64,000 bases of DNA from Sphingobacterium sp. GVS05A (GTDB taxonomy: Bacteria; Bacteroidota; Bacteroidia; Sphingobacteriales; Sphingobacteriaceae): contig NZ_JAHXYR010000001.1 in assembly GCF_019969845.1 (NCBI RefSeq), forward strand, positions 930,001-994,000, in the 5' to 3' direction. Every line of letters begins with the position of its first letter. Position 1 is the stretch's first letter. Shown here piece after piece: positions 46,970 to 55,753 of the stretch. The notes below the pieces were generated by a model. That model made no database searches. It worked only from the letters and a program-made list of their open reading frames with translations, and was not told the origin of the DNA. The position numbers and the translations under genes were made by a program.

Positions 46970-47306
46970 TAGGAGTGTTTAGCAAAAGCCAAAAACCATT
47001 CCCAGATTGGGGTAAATCTTAAAAAATATCCCCTGTTTTATATAGAAATTATGTTTCTTAATAATTAATTTTTACATTGTAACATGTATTGTTAAATCAG
47101 TCAGGAAATGTTAAACCAGCGCCTCAATATTATAGAGTTGGTTATGAAGTGCTTTTTGGTAGTGGCTGTACCAGATAATGATTCTTATGTAGCGAATTGT
47201 AACTGGTCACCTGCAAATATAAGATTCTGATTAAGCAGGAAAGGAAATGCCCTATATTTACCTTGGTATTAGTCCATTCATTTTAGATCATTAACACAAA
47301 AAATAA

Positions 47307-47993
47307 ATGACCATCATCTTAATATATGCGACAATACTCTTTGTAATCCTCTATTTCTTCGTTATTTATATACAATCTAGAACGATGAGACCAAGAATAA
47401 TTTCAACTCAGGAGAGGAATGCCTCTGAGGAACTGGCTTTAAACAGCTTACAAGACTTAGAAAATGATAAAAGCCGGCTTACAAAAGACCAAATCCGAGC
47501 GGTTTTAGTTGAATTAGATCTTTCACGTTTTGTCGTGGGACTTTTTGATGAAACAGAAAATCTCCAGAAATATGATTTTTACGATACATTCATACCGCCT
47601 CATATGATTATCGATTGCAACTCAATGGAACAGTCCGTTTTCGACGTAGACCGCTATATCCCTTTATTTGAAACAATGGATGACTTTTTGGAAGTTTTGG
47701 CCTATGATAATGTTTTAAAAGGATTCATCCGTTACTGTCCAGAAGATACCATTCCAATGGCGGATCATGACGTATTGACCTGGGATGGAACATTTGTTGG
47801 GCAGATCTTAACCTGGTATGAAGATGGCAAAAGTGACGATCAAATTTTACATATCTGTAATTTAATGGGATTGAAATATGCCGAGCAAATTCTGAAGAGT
47901 ATTCATTCGGAATTGGGTTCAAGATATACAATGCAACAAATCGCAATATGGGAGGATCAGACAATAAGAAAAATTGGAGGATACATAAAATAG
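47307..47993 (+). CDS. Hypothetical protein with an N-terminal membrane anchor
   Basis: The 228-aa protein has one membrane segment (about 4-23) and a soluble part rich in acidic and aromatic residues, with WDGTFVGQILTWYEDG-like tryptophans near the middle. No family is recognised. The upstream 836-bp gap contains the TGATCA array about 340 bp before the ATG; the near match TACCTTGG is the best promoter candidate. It lies 83 bp before a small lipoprotein gene on the same strand. Confidence 0.7.
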   Translation: MTIILIYATILFVILYFFVIYIQSRTMRPRIISTQERNASEELALNSLQDLENDKSRLTKDQIRAVLVELDLSRFVVGLFDETENLQKYDFYDTFIPPHMIIDCNSMEQSVFDVDRYIPLFETMDDFLEVLAYDNVLKGFIRYCPEDTIPMADHDVLTWDGTFVGQILTWYEDGKSDDQILHICNLMGLKYAEQILKSIHSELGSRYTMQQIAIWEDQTIRKIGGYIK

Positions 47994-48076
47994 GACGTCT
48001 TTGTCCCCGAAAAAGGTTGATCCATTTTACAGAACTCTGCAAAGTAAACCATGTATAAAAGTTTAAATTTTGAAGA

Positions 48077-48517
48077 ATGTATAAATTAGTTATTTTATCC
48101 TTGTTTTTGATCAGCTGTACCAACAACAAAAATAGAACAGTAAATCAGCCAGTCGTTATGAAAGATGGGGGCATAAAGTCTATTGAAATCATCAGTTCTG
48201 GAGGGCAATTGGGATCTCACTCGCGTATGTTGATAGATAAGGACTCCACACATTATAGGCTAACTGTTGCGGCTAATCCAGCAGATAATTCAGAATATCA
48301 TAAGAAAACAGTGCCTCAGGATTGGGAAGCCCTGATAACTCAAATCAATTTGGGAGAATTTCGGTCTTCGGAGGAAGGTAAAAGTGTTCAGCCGGTGGAT
48401 GGTGTTGATACCCAAATTATTATCGTAAGTGATGTCGATACCATCTCAAAAATGAATGCTCATAATAATAAGATATGGAAGAGCATTATTGAACATGTAT
48501 ATGATGACCGGAAATAA
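48077..48517 (+). CDS. Small putative lipoprotein, unknown
   Basis: The 146-aa protein has a lipoprotein signal with lipobox LISC (cysteine 14). The mature part is hydrophilic with a PQDWEALITQINLGEF segment and no motif I recognise. It follows the membrane-anchored protein gene on the same strand and may be co-transcribed with it; no terminator is visible after it. Confidence 0.7.
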   Translation: MYKLVILSLFLISCTNNKNRTVNQPVVMKDGGIKSIEIISSGGQLGSHSRMLIDKDSTHYRLTVAANPADNSEYHKKTVPQDWEALITQINLGEFRSSEEGKSVQPVDGVDTQIIIVSDVDTISKMNAHNNKIWKSIIEHVYDDRK

Positions 48518-48588
48518 GGTTAATGTACTAAACCAGTATTCGTATCTATTTTGAACCTGGATGGTGAGATTACGCTAACTATCAATCA

Positions 48589-49113
48589 TTAAATAAACAA
48601 TACGAGCACAATACTTATTATAACATAAGCGCAACAAATCAGGTATGGATAAGCCTTAATATAAAAGTCCTTTCTGATCGGTTTTTTCGAGAACTTGGTA
48701 AAAAATTCTTCAATATCAGATTTCATGTTCATATCAGGAGACAAAAAATATTTTGTGCCAGCTTGTGTTGTGACTCTTAACATAAACGCTTTTCTCGAAT
48801 TATAGTTGTAAATATTATAGATTGTGCTATTAGGCAGAGGAACTTCATTTCCCTTTTCATCTTTCAAATAAAATTGATCTTCAGATTTTATAAATGAAAT
48901 TTTTTGCAAGGTACTTTTCATTACAACGATTAAAAAACCAAAAACTAAACTCAATATTGCAATAATTAATTGGGTTTGATTTACTGTATATTTAACATCT
49001 GCAGCTTTAATGAATACGATTGAAATCGGAAATAAAAAGAATATGGTAACTAGCGATGCCCCAAAAGTATATTTACTATGGAAGGCAGATAAAGTTATTT
49101 CATTTTTCTTCAT
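48589..49113 (-). CDS. Hypothetical membrane protein, perhaps with a PH-like domain
   Basis: The 174-aa protein has two N-terminal membrane segments (about 16-40 and 48-66), a cytoplasmic beta-rich domain (about 75-140) of the kind seen in bacterial PH-like proteins, and a third membrane segment at the C-terminus (about 155-174). The domain guess is weak. It has the same general plan as the protein at 54167-54778. It is alone on this strand, convergent with the lipoprotein gene. Confidence 0.6.
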   Translation of the reverse strand: MKKNEITLSAFHSKYTFGASLVTIFFLFPISIVFIKAADVKYTVNQTQLIIAILSLVFGFLIVVMKSTLQKISFIKSEDQFYLKDEKGNEVPLPNSTIYNIYNYNSRKAFMLRVTTQAGTKYFLSPDMNMKSDIEEFFTKFSKKPIRKDFYIKAYPYLICCAYVIISIVLVLFI

Positions 49114-49250
49114 GTGCGAAATGGGTTAAGCCCCTAAATTATACAAAAAATATATGCCTAGGTATAAAATAATCGGTTTTTGTGACATCCACAATTTTTA
49201 TGGTCTTGTAAAATAATAACGCTGATAAAATCGATATAATGGAGGGGAAA

Positions 49251-49284
49251 CAGTAAAAGCTAATCTTTTGATTAGCTTTTACTG
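49251..49284 (-). terminator. Terminator of the efflux operon (hairpin family copy 1)
   Basis: A perfect 15-bp stem (49251-49265 with 49270-49284) with a 4-T loop on the plus strand. Its core AAAAGCTAATC/GATTAGCTTTT recurs at 54873-54906 and 58436-58465. Confidence 0.85.
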
Positions 49285-49301
49285 TATAGAACTTGAGTTA
49301 T

Positions 49302-50702
49302 TTAAAAATTAGCGAGTCCATTTGCTCCCAATGCCATGTAAAGGTTGACCCTTTCAATGCGCTGTTGGAGATGGAGATCGATATTGTTCATTTCCCTTTT
49401 TACCAGATCTCTTTGCTTTTGAAGCAGGATAAAACTGTTGCTGCTGCCGACATTGATCTGTTTTCTTGTTAAATCTATATTTTTCTCTAACGAAGAAATT
49501 GCCAATTGCTGGAAAACCTCTTGTTTTTCGATTGAACCTAAATTTGCTAAGGCAGATTCTACCTCATTAAAAGCTAATAGGACTGATTTTGCATACTGCT
49601 CAACAGCTTGTTTTTGTTGTGAGGTTTTTACTTCTACATTCTTTTTTAGTTTCCCTCCGTTAAAAATAGGGGTTGTTAGACCACCACCGACTTTTATCAA
49701 TGGATTGGAAAACAGATTGCTGATCCCCTCAACATTGGTTGCAGCAGCTCCAAATGCGGCACTGATGTTAATAGCGGGTAGTCGTGCGGCTTTTGCTTCC
49801 TGAATTTCATAGAAAGTGGATTCTATTTGAAATTGCTGGGCCATAATATCGGCTCTCTTTTCCAAAACATTGAGCGGAAAATTTGTCGGGATATCCTGTT
49901 GTAAGGCCGAAAATTTCGCACTTACCTTTATCAAACCCTCAGGGTATTTTCCACACAACATTTCTAAACTTCTTCTTGATTGCGAATTCGCATTTCTGAT
50001 TTTCTCAAGGTAAGAGCTTAGGAGAATAGACTCGCTTTCTATATTGGACAAATCGAGGACGTTTGCCGTTCCAACTTTATTCTGAACAGTTAAAATCCTT
50101 TTTAAGTCTTCGGTTTTCGTAATATACTCGCTGATCTTTTGTTCTTGGTACTGGCCTGCAATATTCAGGTAATATGCCTTAGCAATCATCCCTGCAACGG
50201 ACTGTTCCAGCATTTTTTGCTGAAAAGTCGCGGAAAAGTATTGGCTTACACTCGTCATTTCCGCAGATTTGTTTTTTCCCCAGAGATCAAGTTCCCAGTT
50301 GGCTTTTAATTGCAACTTCCCGATGTGGCTTCCACTGACAAGATTGTTACCTGTATTTGCTAATGCATTAACACTTGGATAAAGGCTACTTCCGGCAATA
50401 TCCATCGCTAATTCAATTTGATTCAGTTTTTCTTTGGAGATGATGATATCCGCATTATGGGCAAGCCCTTCTTTGATTAATGCTTCCAGTTCCGGAGTGA
50501 GTAGTTCGTTCATCCACGCATAGGAAAAAGCCGGTTGGTTCTGACCTTGTTCCTGAATCCATTTATCAGATATTTCAATATTCGCCTTTATCGCGCTTGT
50601 GTTTTTTAATTCTTCAATCTTCTCAGGTGTTGCATTTTTGTAGCCGATACAAGAAGTCAAGTTGAATAGGAGGAGAGCCCCCATACTTATTTTCTTTATC
50701 AT
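49302..50702 (-). CDS. Outer-membrane efflux lipoprotein (TolC/OprM/NodT family)
   Basis: The 466-aa protein has a lipoprotein signal (lipobox LTSC, cysteine 18) and the two-repeat OEP architecture of outer-membrane factors; the coiled helices form the periplasmic tunnel. It starts one base after the stop of the HlyD-like gene (TAA, C, ATG on the coding strand), so the genes are translationally coupled. No inner-membrane RND, MFS or ABC pump is encoded in this operon. It ends at a strong hairpin. Confidence 0.92.
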   Translation of the reverse strand: MIKKISMGALLLFNLTSCIGYKNATPEKIEELKNTSAIKANIEISDKWIQEQGQNQPAFSYAWMNELLTPELEALIKEGLAHNADIIISKEKLNQIELAMDIAGSSLYPSVNALANTGNNLVSGSHIGKLQLKANWELDLWGKNKSAEMTSVSQYFSATFQQKMLEQSVAGMIAKAYYLNIAGQYQEQKISEYITKTEDLKRILTVQNKVGTANVLDLSNIESESILLSSYLEKIRNANSQSRRSLEMLCGKYPEGLIKVSAKFSALQQDIPTNFPLNVLEKRADIMAQQFQIESTFYEIQEAKAARLPAINISAAFGAAATNVEGISNLFSNPLIKVGGGLTTPIFNGGKLKKNVEVKTSQQKQAVEQYAKSVLLAFNEVESALANLGSIEKQEVFQQLAISSLEKNIDLTRKQINVGSSNSFILLQKQRDLVKREMNNIDLHLQQRIERVNLYMALGANGLANF

Positions 50703-50703
50703 G

Positions 50704-51861
50704 TTAATGCAGTTTTGGAATTAAGTAATTGATTTTGCTACTCACACGTACCATTACTTTCCGGATAAGATGCAGGGGTTTGATGTGGTCGGAATAAATG
50801 ACAGCCGTTCCTCTTGCACCGACAGTTAGCGGTTGCTCGTTTTCATCCAATACAAATTTTGCGATGAGCTTTCCATCCGTTTCAGGCATTTGTCGCGCTG
50901 TTTCCGGAATTCCTGAGGTTGTGGCATTACCACCAAGCATTCCACCGGCATTGTTCATAATACCCTGACTGGTTGCATCAACCACGTATTCCAATTTGGC
51001 TTTGACCACTTTCCCTGGAGCTGTTTTTAAAGCAAGTTCTACTTCATTACCATTTTTTACCGTTTCCAACTCATTTTGAGAGAAGAAGGCGATAATAGAT
51101 TGTTGTTTTTGAATCAGGACGAAAGCAGATTTAAAAGGCGCCATCATGGCTCCTTCATTTAGCTGTACATTTGGGATTAGACCATCGGTAGGCGCTAAAA
51201 CTACTGTTTGGGAAAGATTCCATTTCGCCTGATCCAATTTAGCTCTCAGTTCTGCAATAGACGCATTTTCGCCGTTATGAGTTGAATGATATTTGGCTTC
51301 CAACGACGCTTTTTGTGCCTGAGCAGCACTAATTCGCGATTGCAGATCCTGCGAAGTAGCGACAGCTTGTTCTAGGTCAAATTTGTTGGCAGCACCAGCG
51401 GCTACAAGTTCCCGATATTGCTTTATTCTTTTATTACTCAGATCAAGCTGAGATTGTAAACTCAGTATATTTTTGCGAGAAGCATCGATATCCGAAGTGT
51501 AAGAAGAGACAGTAGATTTCATATTGCTAAGTTGGGCTTCCAACGATTTTATCTCTTGCTCGTAGGGTACCGGATCTATCGTAAATAGTGTATCTCCTTT
51601 TTTCACCTCCTGGTTTGTTTTTACATATACTTTTTTGACCTTCCCTAGGGTTTGCGTTGTAATATCCACACTGCGGTTACCCACTTTTACGTCCGATGTA
51701 ATGGGGCAAAAATAGTTGAGACTCAATATCAGTGCAATAGACCCAAAAATAGGTAACGAGTATACAACAACTTGCGTATTGAAATTCCAAGGGATTAGTT
51801 TTAGTTTTTTGATGAGAAGCCAGCAAATACCAGCATATATTCCTATTAGTAATTCTAACAT
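50704..51861 (-). CDS. HlyD-family periplasmic adaptor (YibH/EmrA-like)
   Basis: The 385-aa protein has two N-terminal membrane segments (about 4-20 and 32-52), a biotinyl/lipoyl-like hybrid motif (about 60-105), a coiled-coil hairpin (about 100-200) and a beta-barrel domain. This is the YibH/YiaV branch of membrane fusion proteins, which in E. coli are found beside DUF3302 proteins (yibI, yiaW), as here. It links an inner-membrane component to the outer-membrane factor encoded just downstream. Substrate unknown. Confidence 0.9.
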   Translation of the reverse strand: MLELLIGIYAGICWLLIKKLKLIPWNFNTQVVVYSLPIFGSIALILSLNYFCPITSDVKVGNRSVDITTQTLGKVKKVYVKTNQEVKKGDTLFTIDPVPYEQEIKSLEAQLSNMKSTVSSYTSDIDASRKNILSLQSQLDLSNKRIKQYRELVAAGAANKFDLEQAVATSQDLQSRISAAQAQKASLEAKYHSTHNGENASIAELRAKLDQAKWNLSQTVVLAPTDGLIPNVQLNEGAMMAPFKSAFVLIQKQQSIIAFFSQNELETVKNGNEVELALKTAPGKVVKAKLEYVVDATSQGIMNNAGGMLGGNATTSGIPETARQMPETDGKLIAKFVLDENEQPLTVGARGTAVIYSDHIKPLHLIRKVMVRVSSKINYLIPKLH

Positions 51862-51899
51862 AATTTTTTTTCTAGATGATTCTGTATTTCTTATAGAAC

Positions 51900-52274
51900 T
51901 TATTTCTTTTCTTCAATAGGTAAGCTTTCTTCACCTGAAGAAGAGTCCGATTCGCCTAAATTTGGAGCAGGCATTTTATCTTTTTTATAGTCGTAGTTTG
52001 CCCATATCAAGGCAACGGGCCAGAGAAGACCGCCGAATATCAATGAAAGTAAACACATACTTTTTATGGCACTTAGCTGTGGATGATTTTTCTTCTCCGC
52101 TATTTTTTCAGGATAAATATGTACTTTCCAAAACAGAAAAACTCCGGCAATAGGTAAGATAAATATGATAAGCCATGATGCTACATCTGCGATCGTGTCT
52201 TCGGCACCGCCAGTAGCGGCATGCGAAACGCTGCACAACAGTAACAAGCAAATTGTTGCGAATAATTTTTGCAT
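51900..52274 (-). CDS. DUF3302 membrane protein (YibI/YiaW-like)
   Basis: The 124-aa protein has a signal peptide-like N-terminus (cleavage near SHA, residue 19), then two membrane segments (about 31-50 and 72-92) and an acidic, serine-rich C-terminal tail. DUF3302 proteins pair with YibH-type adaptors; function unknown. The frame extends to 52313, but the start at 52274 fits the signal sequence. It lies 38 bp upstream of the HlyD-like gene. Confidence 0.85.
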   Translation of the reverse strand: MQKLFATICLLLLCSVSHAATGGAEDTIADVASWLIIFILPIAGVFLFWKVHIYPEKIAEKKNHPQLSAIKSMCLLSLIFGGLLWPVALIWANYDYKKDKMPAPNLGESDSSSGEESLPIEEKK

Positions 52275-52346
52275 GATAAAATAAATTTGGTGATAAAATC
52301 TCGGCAATATCAATTAAGATAAAGCCGAGCATCATGAAAACATGAT

Positions 52347-52568
52347 TTAAAACGAGTCTTTAGTTCCATATTCTTCGCGAAGTACATTTCGCAAAAGATC
52401 AACATTTTCATGGTAAATCGTAGTTTGCTGCGGGCTTAAGACTTTGCTATTTTTCGCATTGCCATACAGGTCAAACGTTTTTGCCTTCTGAGATTGGGCA
52501 TCTGCCGCATTAATTTCTAAAAGTGCGAATAAGGTTAAGACACCTATTCTTAAAATAAATTTGTTCAT
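52347..52568 (-). CDS. Small exported protein, first gene of the efflux operon
   Basis: The 73-aa protein has a signal peptide (cleavage near ADA, residue 24) and a mature part of about 49 residues that is hydrophilic and contains no cysteine. No family is recognised. It precedes the DUF3302-HlyD-TolC genes by 72 bp and probably shares their transcript. Confidence 0.6.
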   Translation of the reverse strand: MNKFILRIGVLTLFALLEINAADAQSQKAKTFDLYGNAKNSKVLSPQQTTIYHENVDLLRNVLREEYGTKDSF

Positions 52569-52631
52569 TTTGTTTTCGTTTTAAATCATACTATCTGTAT
52601 AAATGGCTGTTTTACAGCTTTTTTGACGAAG

Positions 52632-52639
52632 CAAAATTA
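52632..52639 (-). promoter_or_regulatory. -7 box of the efflux operon
   Basis: TAATTTTG on the minus strand, with a weak TTTAG at about 18 bp upstream. A GCTGT-TTT-ACAGC hairpin (52606-52618) lies in the leader. Confidence 0.5.
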
Positions 52640-52671
52640 GAACGAATATAGGCTAAAAAAGTATTCTTAAG

Positions 52672-53283
52672 TTAGTTTTTTGGTGGCCGTTTTTTTTGTA
52701 TACGGGCTGTTAATCTGGACAAAGAATTTGGTGTAATACCCAAGAAATTAGCGATATGCTTACGATTTGTGTTCCTTGTGATGTACGAACGGTTTTCTAG
52801 GAAAACCTCATAGCGGGCACTCGGAGAATCACTACACAGCTGCTCTGTACGGATACGTAAGGTATCAATAATAATTTTTAAGGATTTGACATAGAACTGG
52901 AAAATCCCTCTATGTTGAAAAGCTAAATCTTCAAATAGCTCTTTCGGAAATAGCAGTAACTGTGTATCCACAACAGCTTCGATGGTGTATTTTGTTTCCC
53001 GTTGGTCAGCATAATACTCAGGAATACTGGCAATAAAGGCATGATCTGCTTCCGAGGAGAAGAAAACATTATTTTCGGTACCATCATCCGAATAGAAATA
53101 CCAACGTAATAGACCCGCCGTGAGCACAAAGACGGAATCAAACCGGTCATCCGTTTCCACAAGTTTGGTCTTTTTGGACAAAAATAGCGGTTTGCATATT
53201 TTGGACAATTCGAGGCGTTCATCATCATTCAGCTGCTGAAGGGATTCCAAATGTTTTAATATTTCCGACTGGCTCAACATCAT
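52672..53283 (-). CDS. Crp/Fnr-family transcriptional regulator (first of three)
   Basis: The 203-aa protein has an N-terminal cyclic-nucleotide-binding-like beta barrel and a C-terminal winged helix-turn-helix (KHIANFLGITPNSLSRL). It lacks the cysteines needed for an FNR iron-sulfur cluster. The residues that contact cAMP in Crp are not evident, so the ligand is unknown. It lies upstream of and on the same strand as the efflux operon (103 bp), so it may regulate that operon. The second codon is also ATG. Confidence 0.9.
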   Translation of the reverse strand: MMLSQSEILKHLESLQQLNDDERLELSKICKPLFLSKKTKLVETDDRFDSVFVLTAGLLRWYFYSDDGTENNVFFSSEADHAFIASIPEYYADQRETKYTIEAVVDTQLLLFPKELFEDLAFQHRGIFQFYVKSLKIIIDTLRIRTEQLCSDSPSARYEVFLENRSYITRNTNRKHIANFLGITPNSLSRLTARIQKKRPPKN

Positions 53284-53299
53284 CGTTAACGTATAAGTT

Positions 53300-53307
53300 C
53301 AAATTTA
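53300..53307 (-). promoter_or_regulatory. -7 box of the first Crp/Fnr-family gene
   Basis: TAAATTTG on the minus strand, 17 bp before the ATG. No clear -33 box. Confidence 0.4.
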
Positions 53308-53418
53308 ATAAAAATCGCTTTCATTTTAGTGAAAAATGGCTTATGCAATGCAATTGTAACAGGTATCTGTCTTATGTCCGATCTTTTTTACCTTTCTAGT
53401 CGATCTTTCTTCTTTATT

Positions 53419-53781
53419 TTAAATTTGCTCTTCAATAAAATGCCAGCAAACTCCAGCAATGTCAATAATGTTGACCTCTATACCATATGGTTGTTTTATT
53501 GGTAGTCCAATTTCTGGGATGCCAAACTTCTCTGAAAGTTTTTTTTGGGTTATCTCACTCCAAAAGGTATTCATATTTTCAATCTTAACCACTAGCATTA
53601 AATTTTGAGCGAATGTTTCATTATCATATTGCTGCAATATGAATTTGCAATTTCCATTTTGAAAACCGATAAGATTGTCCTCTTCCCATGCTATTGAAAA
53701 ACCAAGCTCTTGGAACAATAGCTTTGATTTTTGAAAATCCTTGCCAGAAGGGATAAAGGGTTCAAGTGATAAAAAATCCAT
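53419..53781 (-). CDS. VOC/glyoxalase-superfamily protein
   Basis: The 120-aa protein is the size of a single VOC domain and has the alternating beta-alpha-beta pattern (FLSLEPFIPSG.. at the start, ..DIAGVCWHFIEEQ at the end). The metal-binding histidine and glutamates are not obvious, so it may be a binding protein rather than an enzyme; bleomycin-type resistance proteins share this fold. It is alone on this strand upstream of the regulator gene. Confidence 0.7.
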   Translation of the reverse strand: MDFLSLEPFIPSGKDFQKSKLLFQELGFSIAWEEDNLIGFQNGNCKFILQQYDNETFAQNLMLVVKIENMNTFWSEITQKKLSEKFGIPEIGLPIKQPYGIEVNIIDIAGVCWHFIEEQI

Positions 53782-54166
53782 ATGAAAATATTTATTCTGT
53801 TAAAAATTAGCTGTTTGGTGGTTTTTAATTTATAAAATAAAAAGGATTTTATAAAATACGATCACTAGTTTTCGTGTTTTTTTAACTATTTCCGTCGTAC
53901 TCTTGTTGTCGGCTTCCAATAGAAGTAAACAGTGCAAATAAATATTCCATTAATGCGAATTGTAAACTGGGGCATTCGAATATTAAATTTTAATTATCAG
54001 TAATAAGAAATAACATACATTTAAGCAGAATTTGATTGTCGCTAGACCAGGAGGGAAGTCCGTATGGATTTTTTGGTTTGGACACTCCGTTTAAAAAATA
54101 GTGAATATTCAAATAGAAACTACGTTTGCGGTATAATGAAAACTTTGAATTATAATCGAAAAGGCA
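53782..54166. other. Intergenic region, AT-rich
   Basis: No tRNA or terminator is visible. A short open frame (54064-54174, 36 codons) preceded by AGGAGG ends 8 bp inside the next gene; see findings. No full TAnnTTTG promoter box can be placed before 54167. Confidence 0.35.
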
Positions 54167-54778
54167 ATGAATAATTTTTTCATAAATGAACTACAACGCC
54201 GTGGTCGGATAATTATCGGCATTATGTTGTCAATAATCATAATTCTTCCCATCATTTTTTTTATTGGTACTATGATGGAAACGGAATCTTATGGCAGGAC
54301 ACTTTTGGGTGAAGATCGTTATAATGCAAGGGTAATTGACAGTTATCTTTACGCCCTGGGATTTTTTTGCTGTTTGCTCTTGATGGTAATTCCAGCTATT
54401 CTTTTCATTAGAAAATATACCGATAATTATCGACAGTTTATCAAGACACTTTCTGAAAAAGACATGGAAAAGCTAATAAAAAACAACGACAAAGCTCCTT
54501 TTTATGAGAAATTTATGCCACCTTATATTGTAAAAGAAGATGCGGTTCGTTTTTTTACAAACCTGCAGCAAACGACCATTGCTTTCAAGAATATAATAAG
54601 CATTCATGTATCACAAACACATTACAAAGGGTATAATGCTACAGTGAAAATTCAAACCGCACAAGAAACATATCGTTTTCGTTTGAGCGGAAATGTTCTT
54701 AAAGTACTAAATTTAGTAGACGAAGCCCTGCAAAGCAATCCCCAGATAACTGTAAATAAAAATTGGAATGTAGTTTAA
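54167..54778 (+). CDS. Hypothetical membrane protein, perhaps PH-like
   Basis: The 203-aa protein has two membrane segments (about 16-36 and 61-81) and a C-terminal soluble domain (about 100-200) with strands and one C-terminal helix, compatible with the PH-like domains of bacterial membrane proteins (weak). It shares this plan with the protein at 48589-49113. It is followed by two hairpins. Confidence 0.6.
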   Translation: MNNFFINELQRRGRIIIGIMLSIIIILPIIFFIGTMMETESYGRTLLGEDRYNARVIDSYLYALGFFCCLLLMVIPAILFIRKYTDNYRQFIKTLSEKDMEKLIKNNDKAPFYEKFMPPYIVKEDAVRFFTNLQQTTIAFKNIISIHVSQTHYKGYNATVKIQTAQETYRFRLSGNVLKVLNLVDEALQSNPQITVNKNWNVV

Positions 54779-54856
54779 AATAATCCTGTATATAGATCTG
54801 TTGCAGTATCGCTCTACACAGCGAACCACCCATTGACTATAACGTGCAAAAGAAAC

Positions 54857-54906
54857 CGGGTGAATTACCCGTTAAGAAAAGCTAATATTACGATTAGCTT
54901 TTCTTA
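54857..54906. terminator. Two hairpins between convergent genes (hairpin family copy 2)
   Basis: A 5-bp hairpin CGGGT/ACCCG (54857-54871) is followed by a perfect 14-bp stem TAAGAAAAGCTAAT/ATTAGCTTTTCTTA (54873-54886 with 54893-54906). Both strands carry T-rich arms, so it can terminate the convergent genes. Confidence 0.8.
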
Positions 54907-54962
54907 TGTAGCGGCTATTGATACCGGTGACGAAACGTTTTTAGGCGGATAAAGGAGCTGTT

Positions 54963-55637
54963 TTAGCTATTTTGTGTGTTGAGGGCCTTCTTGGCTTCTT
55001 CAAGTGTTACGGTTTTACCCAATGCACCAAATTCATGTAGATCGCCGAATACTTCGATACGGATAGACTGATTGATACCACCAATGTGTAATGGTTCAAA
55101 ACCGCTATCTGTAATGAGTTCCTCTATTTGTTTATGGCTGTTTGTGCTGTCTGATGCATAGAAAAGAACCTTTCTTTTAGGTTCAGTAAACGCAGCTTCT
55201 GACAAAGAACTTGCTCCCAATGTACCGAATGTTTTTACAAAATGTGTTTCTTTTGGAATCAGATCCAACAAGACTTGACCGGCAGAAATGTCTTTGTCAA
55301 TAATTTTTTTGAAACCTCCATTACCGTCAGGAGCAATGGGATTGGAAACATCAATAATTATTTTTCCTTTTAATTTTGATGCGTATTGACTTAAAAAATC
55401 CTTGATTTTGTCAAAGTAGATGGCCGGAATGATTACATCGGCATCTTCTATTGCTTTAGCTGTTTGTTCGGCTGTCGCTAGAATGCCTAACTCAGAAGCA
55501 AAACTTTGCGCTTTACTGATTTCGCGGGATGAAATAATAACGGGATGGTTGCCTTTTACAAGATTATAGGCAATTGCTCTACCAATGTTTCCCAAACCGA
55601 TAATGGCGACTTTTGTTTTTTGACTTGTTGTGTTCAT
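54963..55637 (-). CDS. NADP-binding reductase (NADPH-dependent F420 reductase-like)
   Basis: The 224-aa protein has a Rossmann fold with GLGNIG at 14-19 and SSR at 36-38, which often signals NADP preference. It resembles the NADP/F420 oxidoreductase family and its bacterial homologues. Bacteroidota are not known to make F420, so it is probably a different NADPH-dependent reductase (inference). It lies 116 bp downstream of a Crp/Fnr-family gene on the same strand. Confidence 0.8.
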   Translation of the reverse strand: MNTTSQKTKVAIIGLGNIGRAIAYNLVKGNHPVIISSREISKAQSFASELGILATAEQTAKAIEDADVIIPAIYFDKIKDFLSQYASKLKGKIIIDVSNPIAPDGNGGFKKIIDKDISAGQVLLDLIPKETHFVKTFGTLGASSLSEAAFTEPKRKVLFYASDSTNSHKQIEELITDSGFEPLHIGGINQSIRIEVFGDLHEFGALGKTVTLEEAKKALNTQNS

Positions 55638-55753
55638 TGCTGTATGTTCTAAATGTTATTTGCCTTTATTGACAATACAAAGTTGTGGTAAACATTTCAG
55701 CTAAGCTTATAAGATAAGTTAAGAAATATCCTTAATATAGTTTAAGGGTAAAG

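Noticed and set aside
52606..52624. Plus-strand terminator (GCTGT-TTT-ACAGC followed by T)
   Set aside because: No plus-strand gene precedes it; more likely part of the minus-strand leader of the efflux operon.
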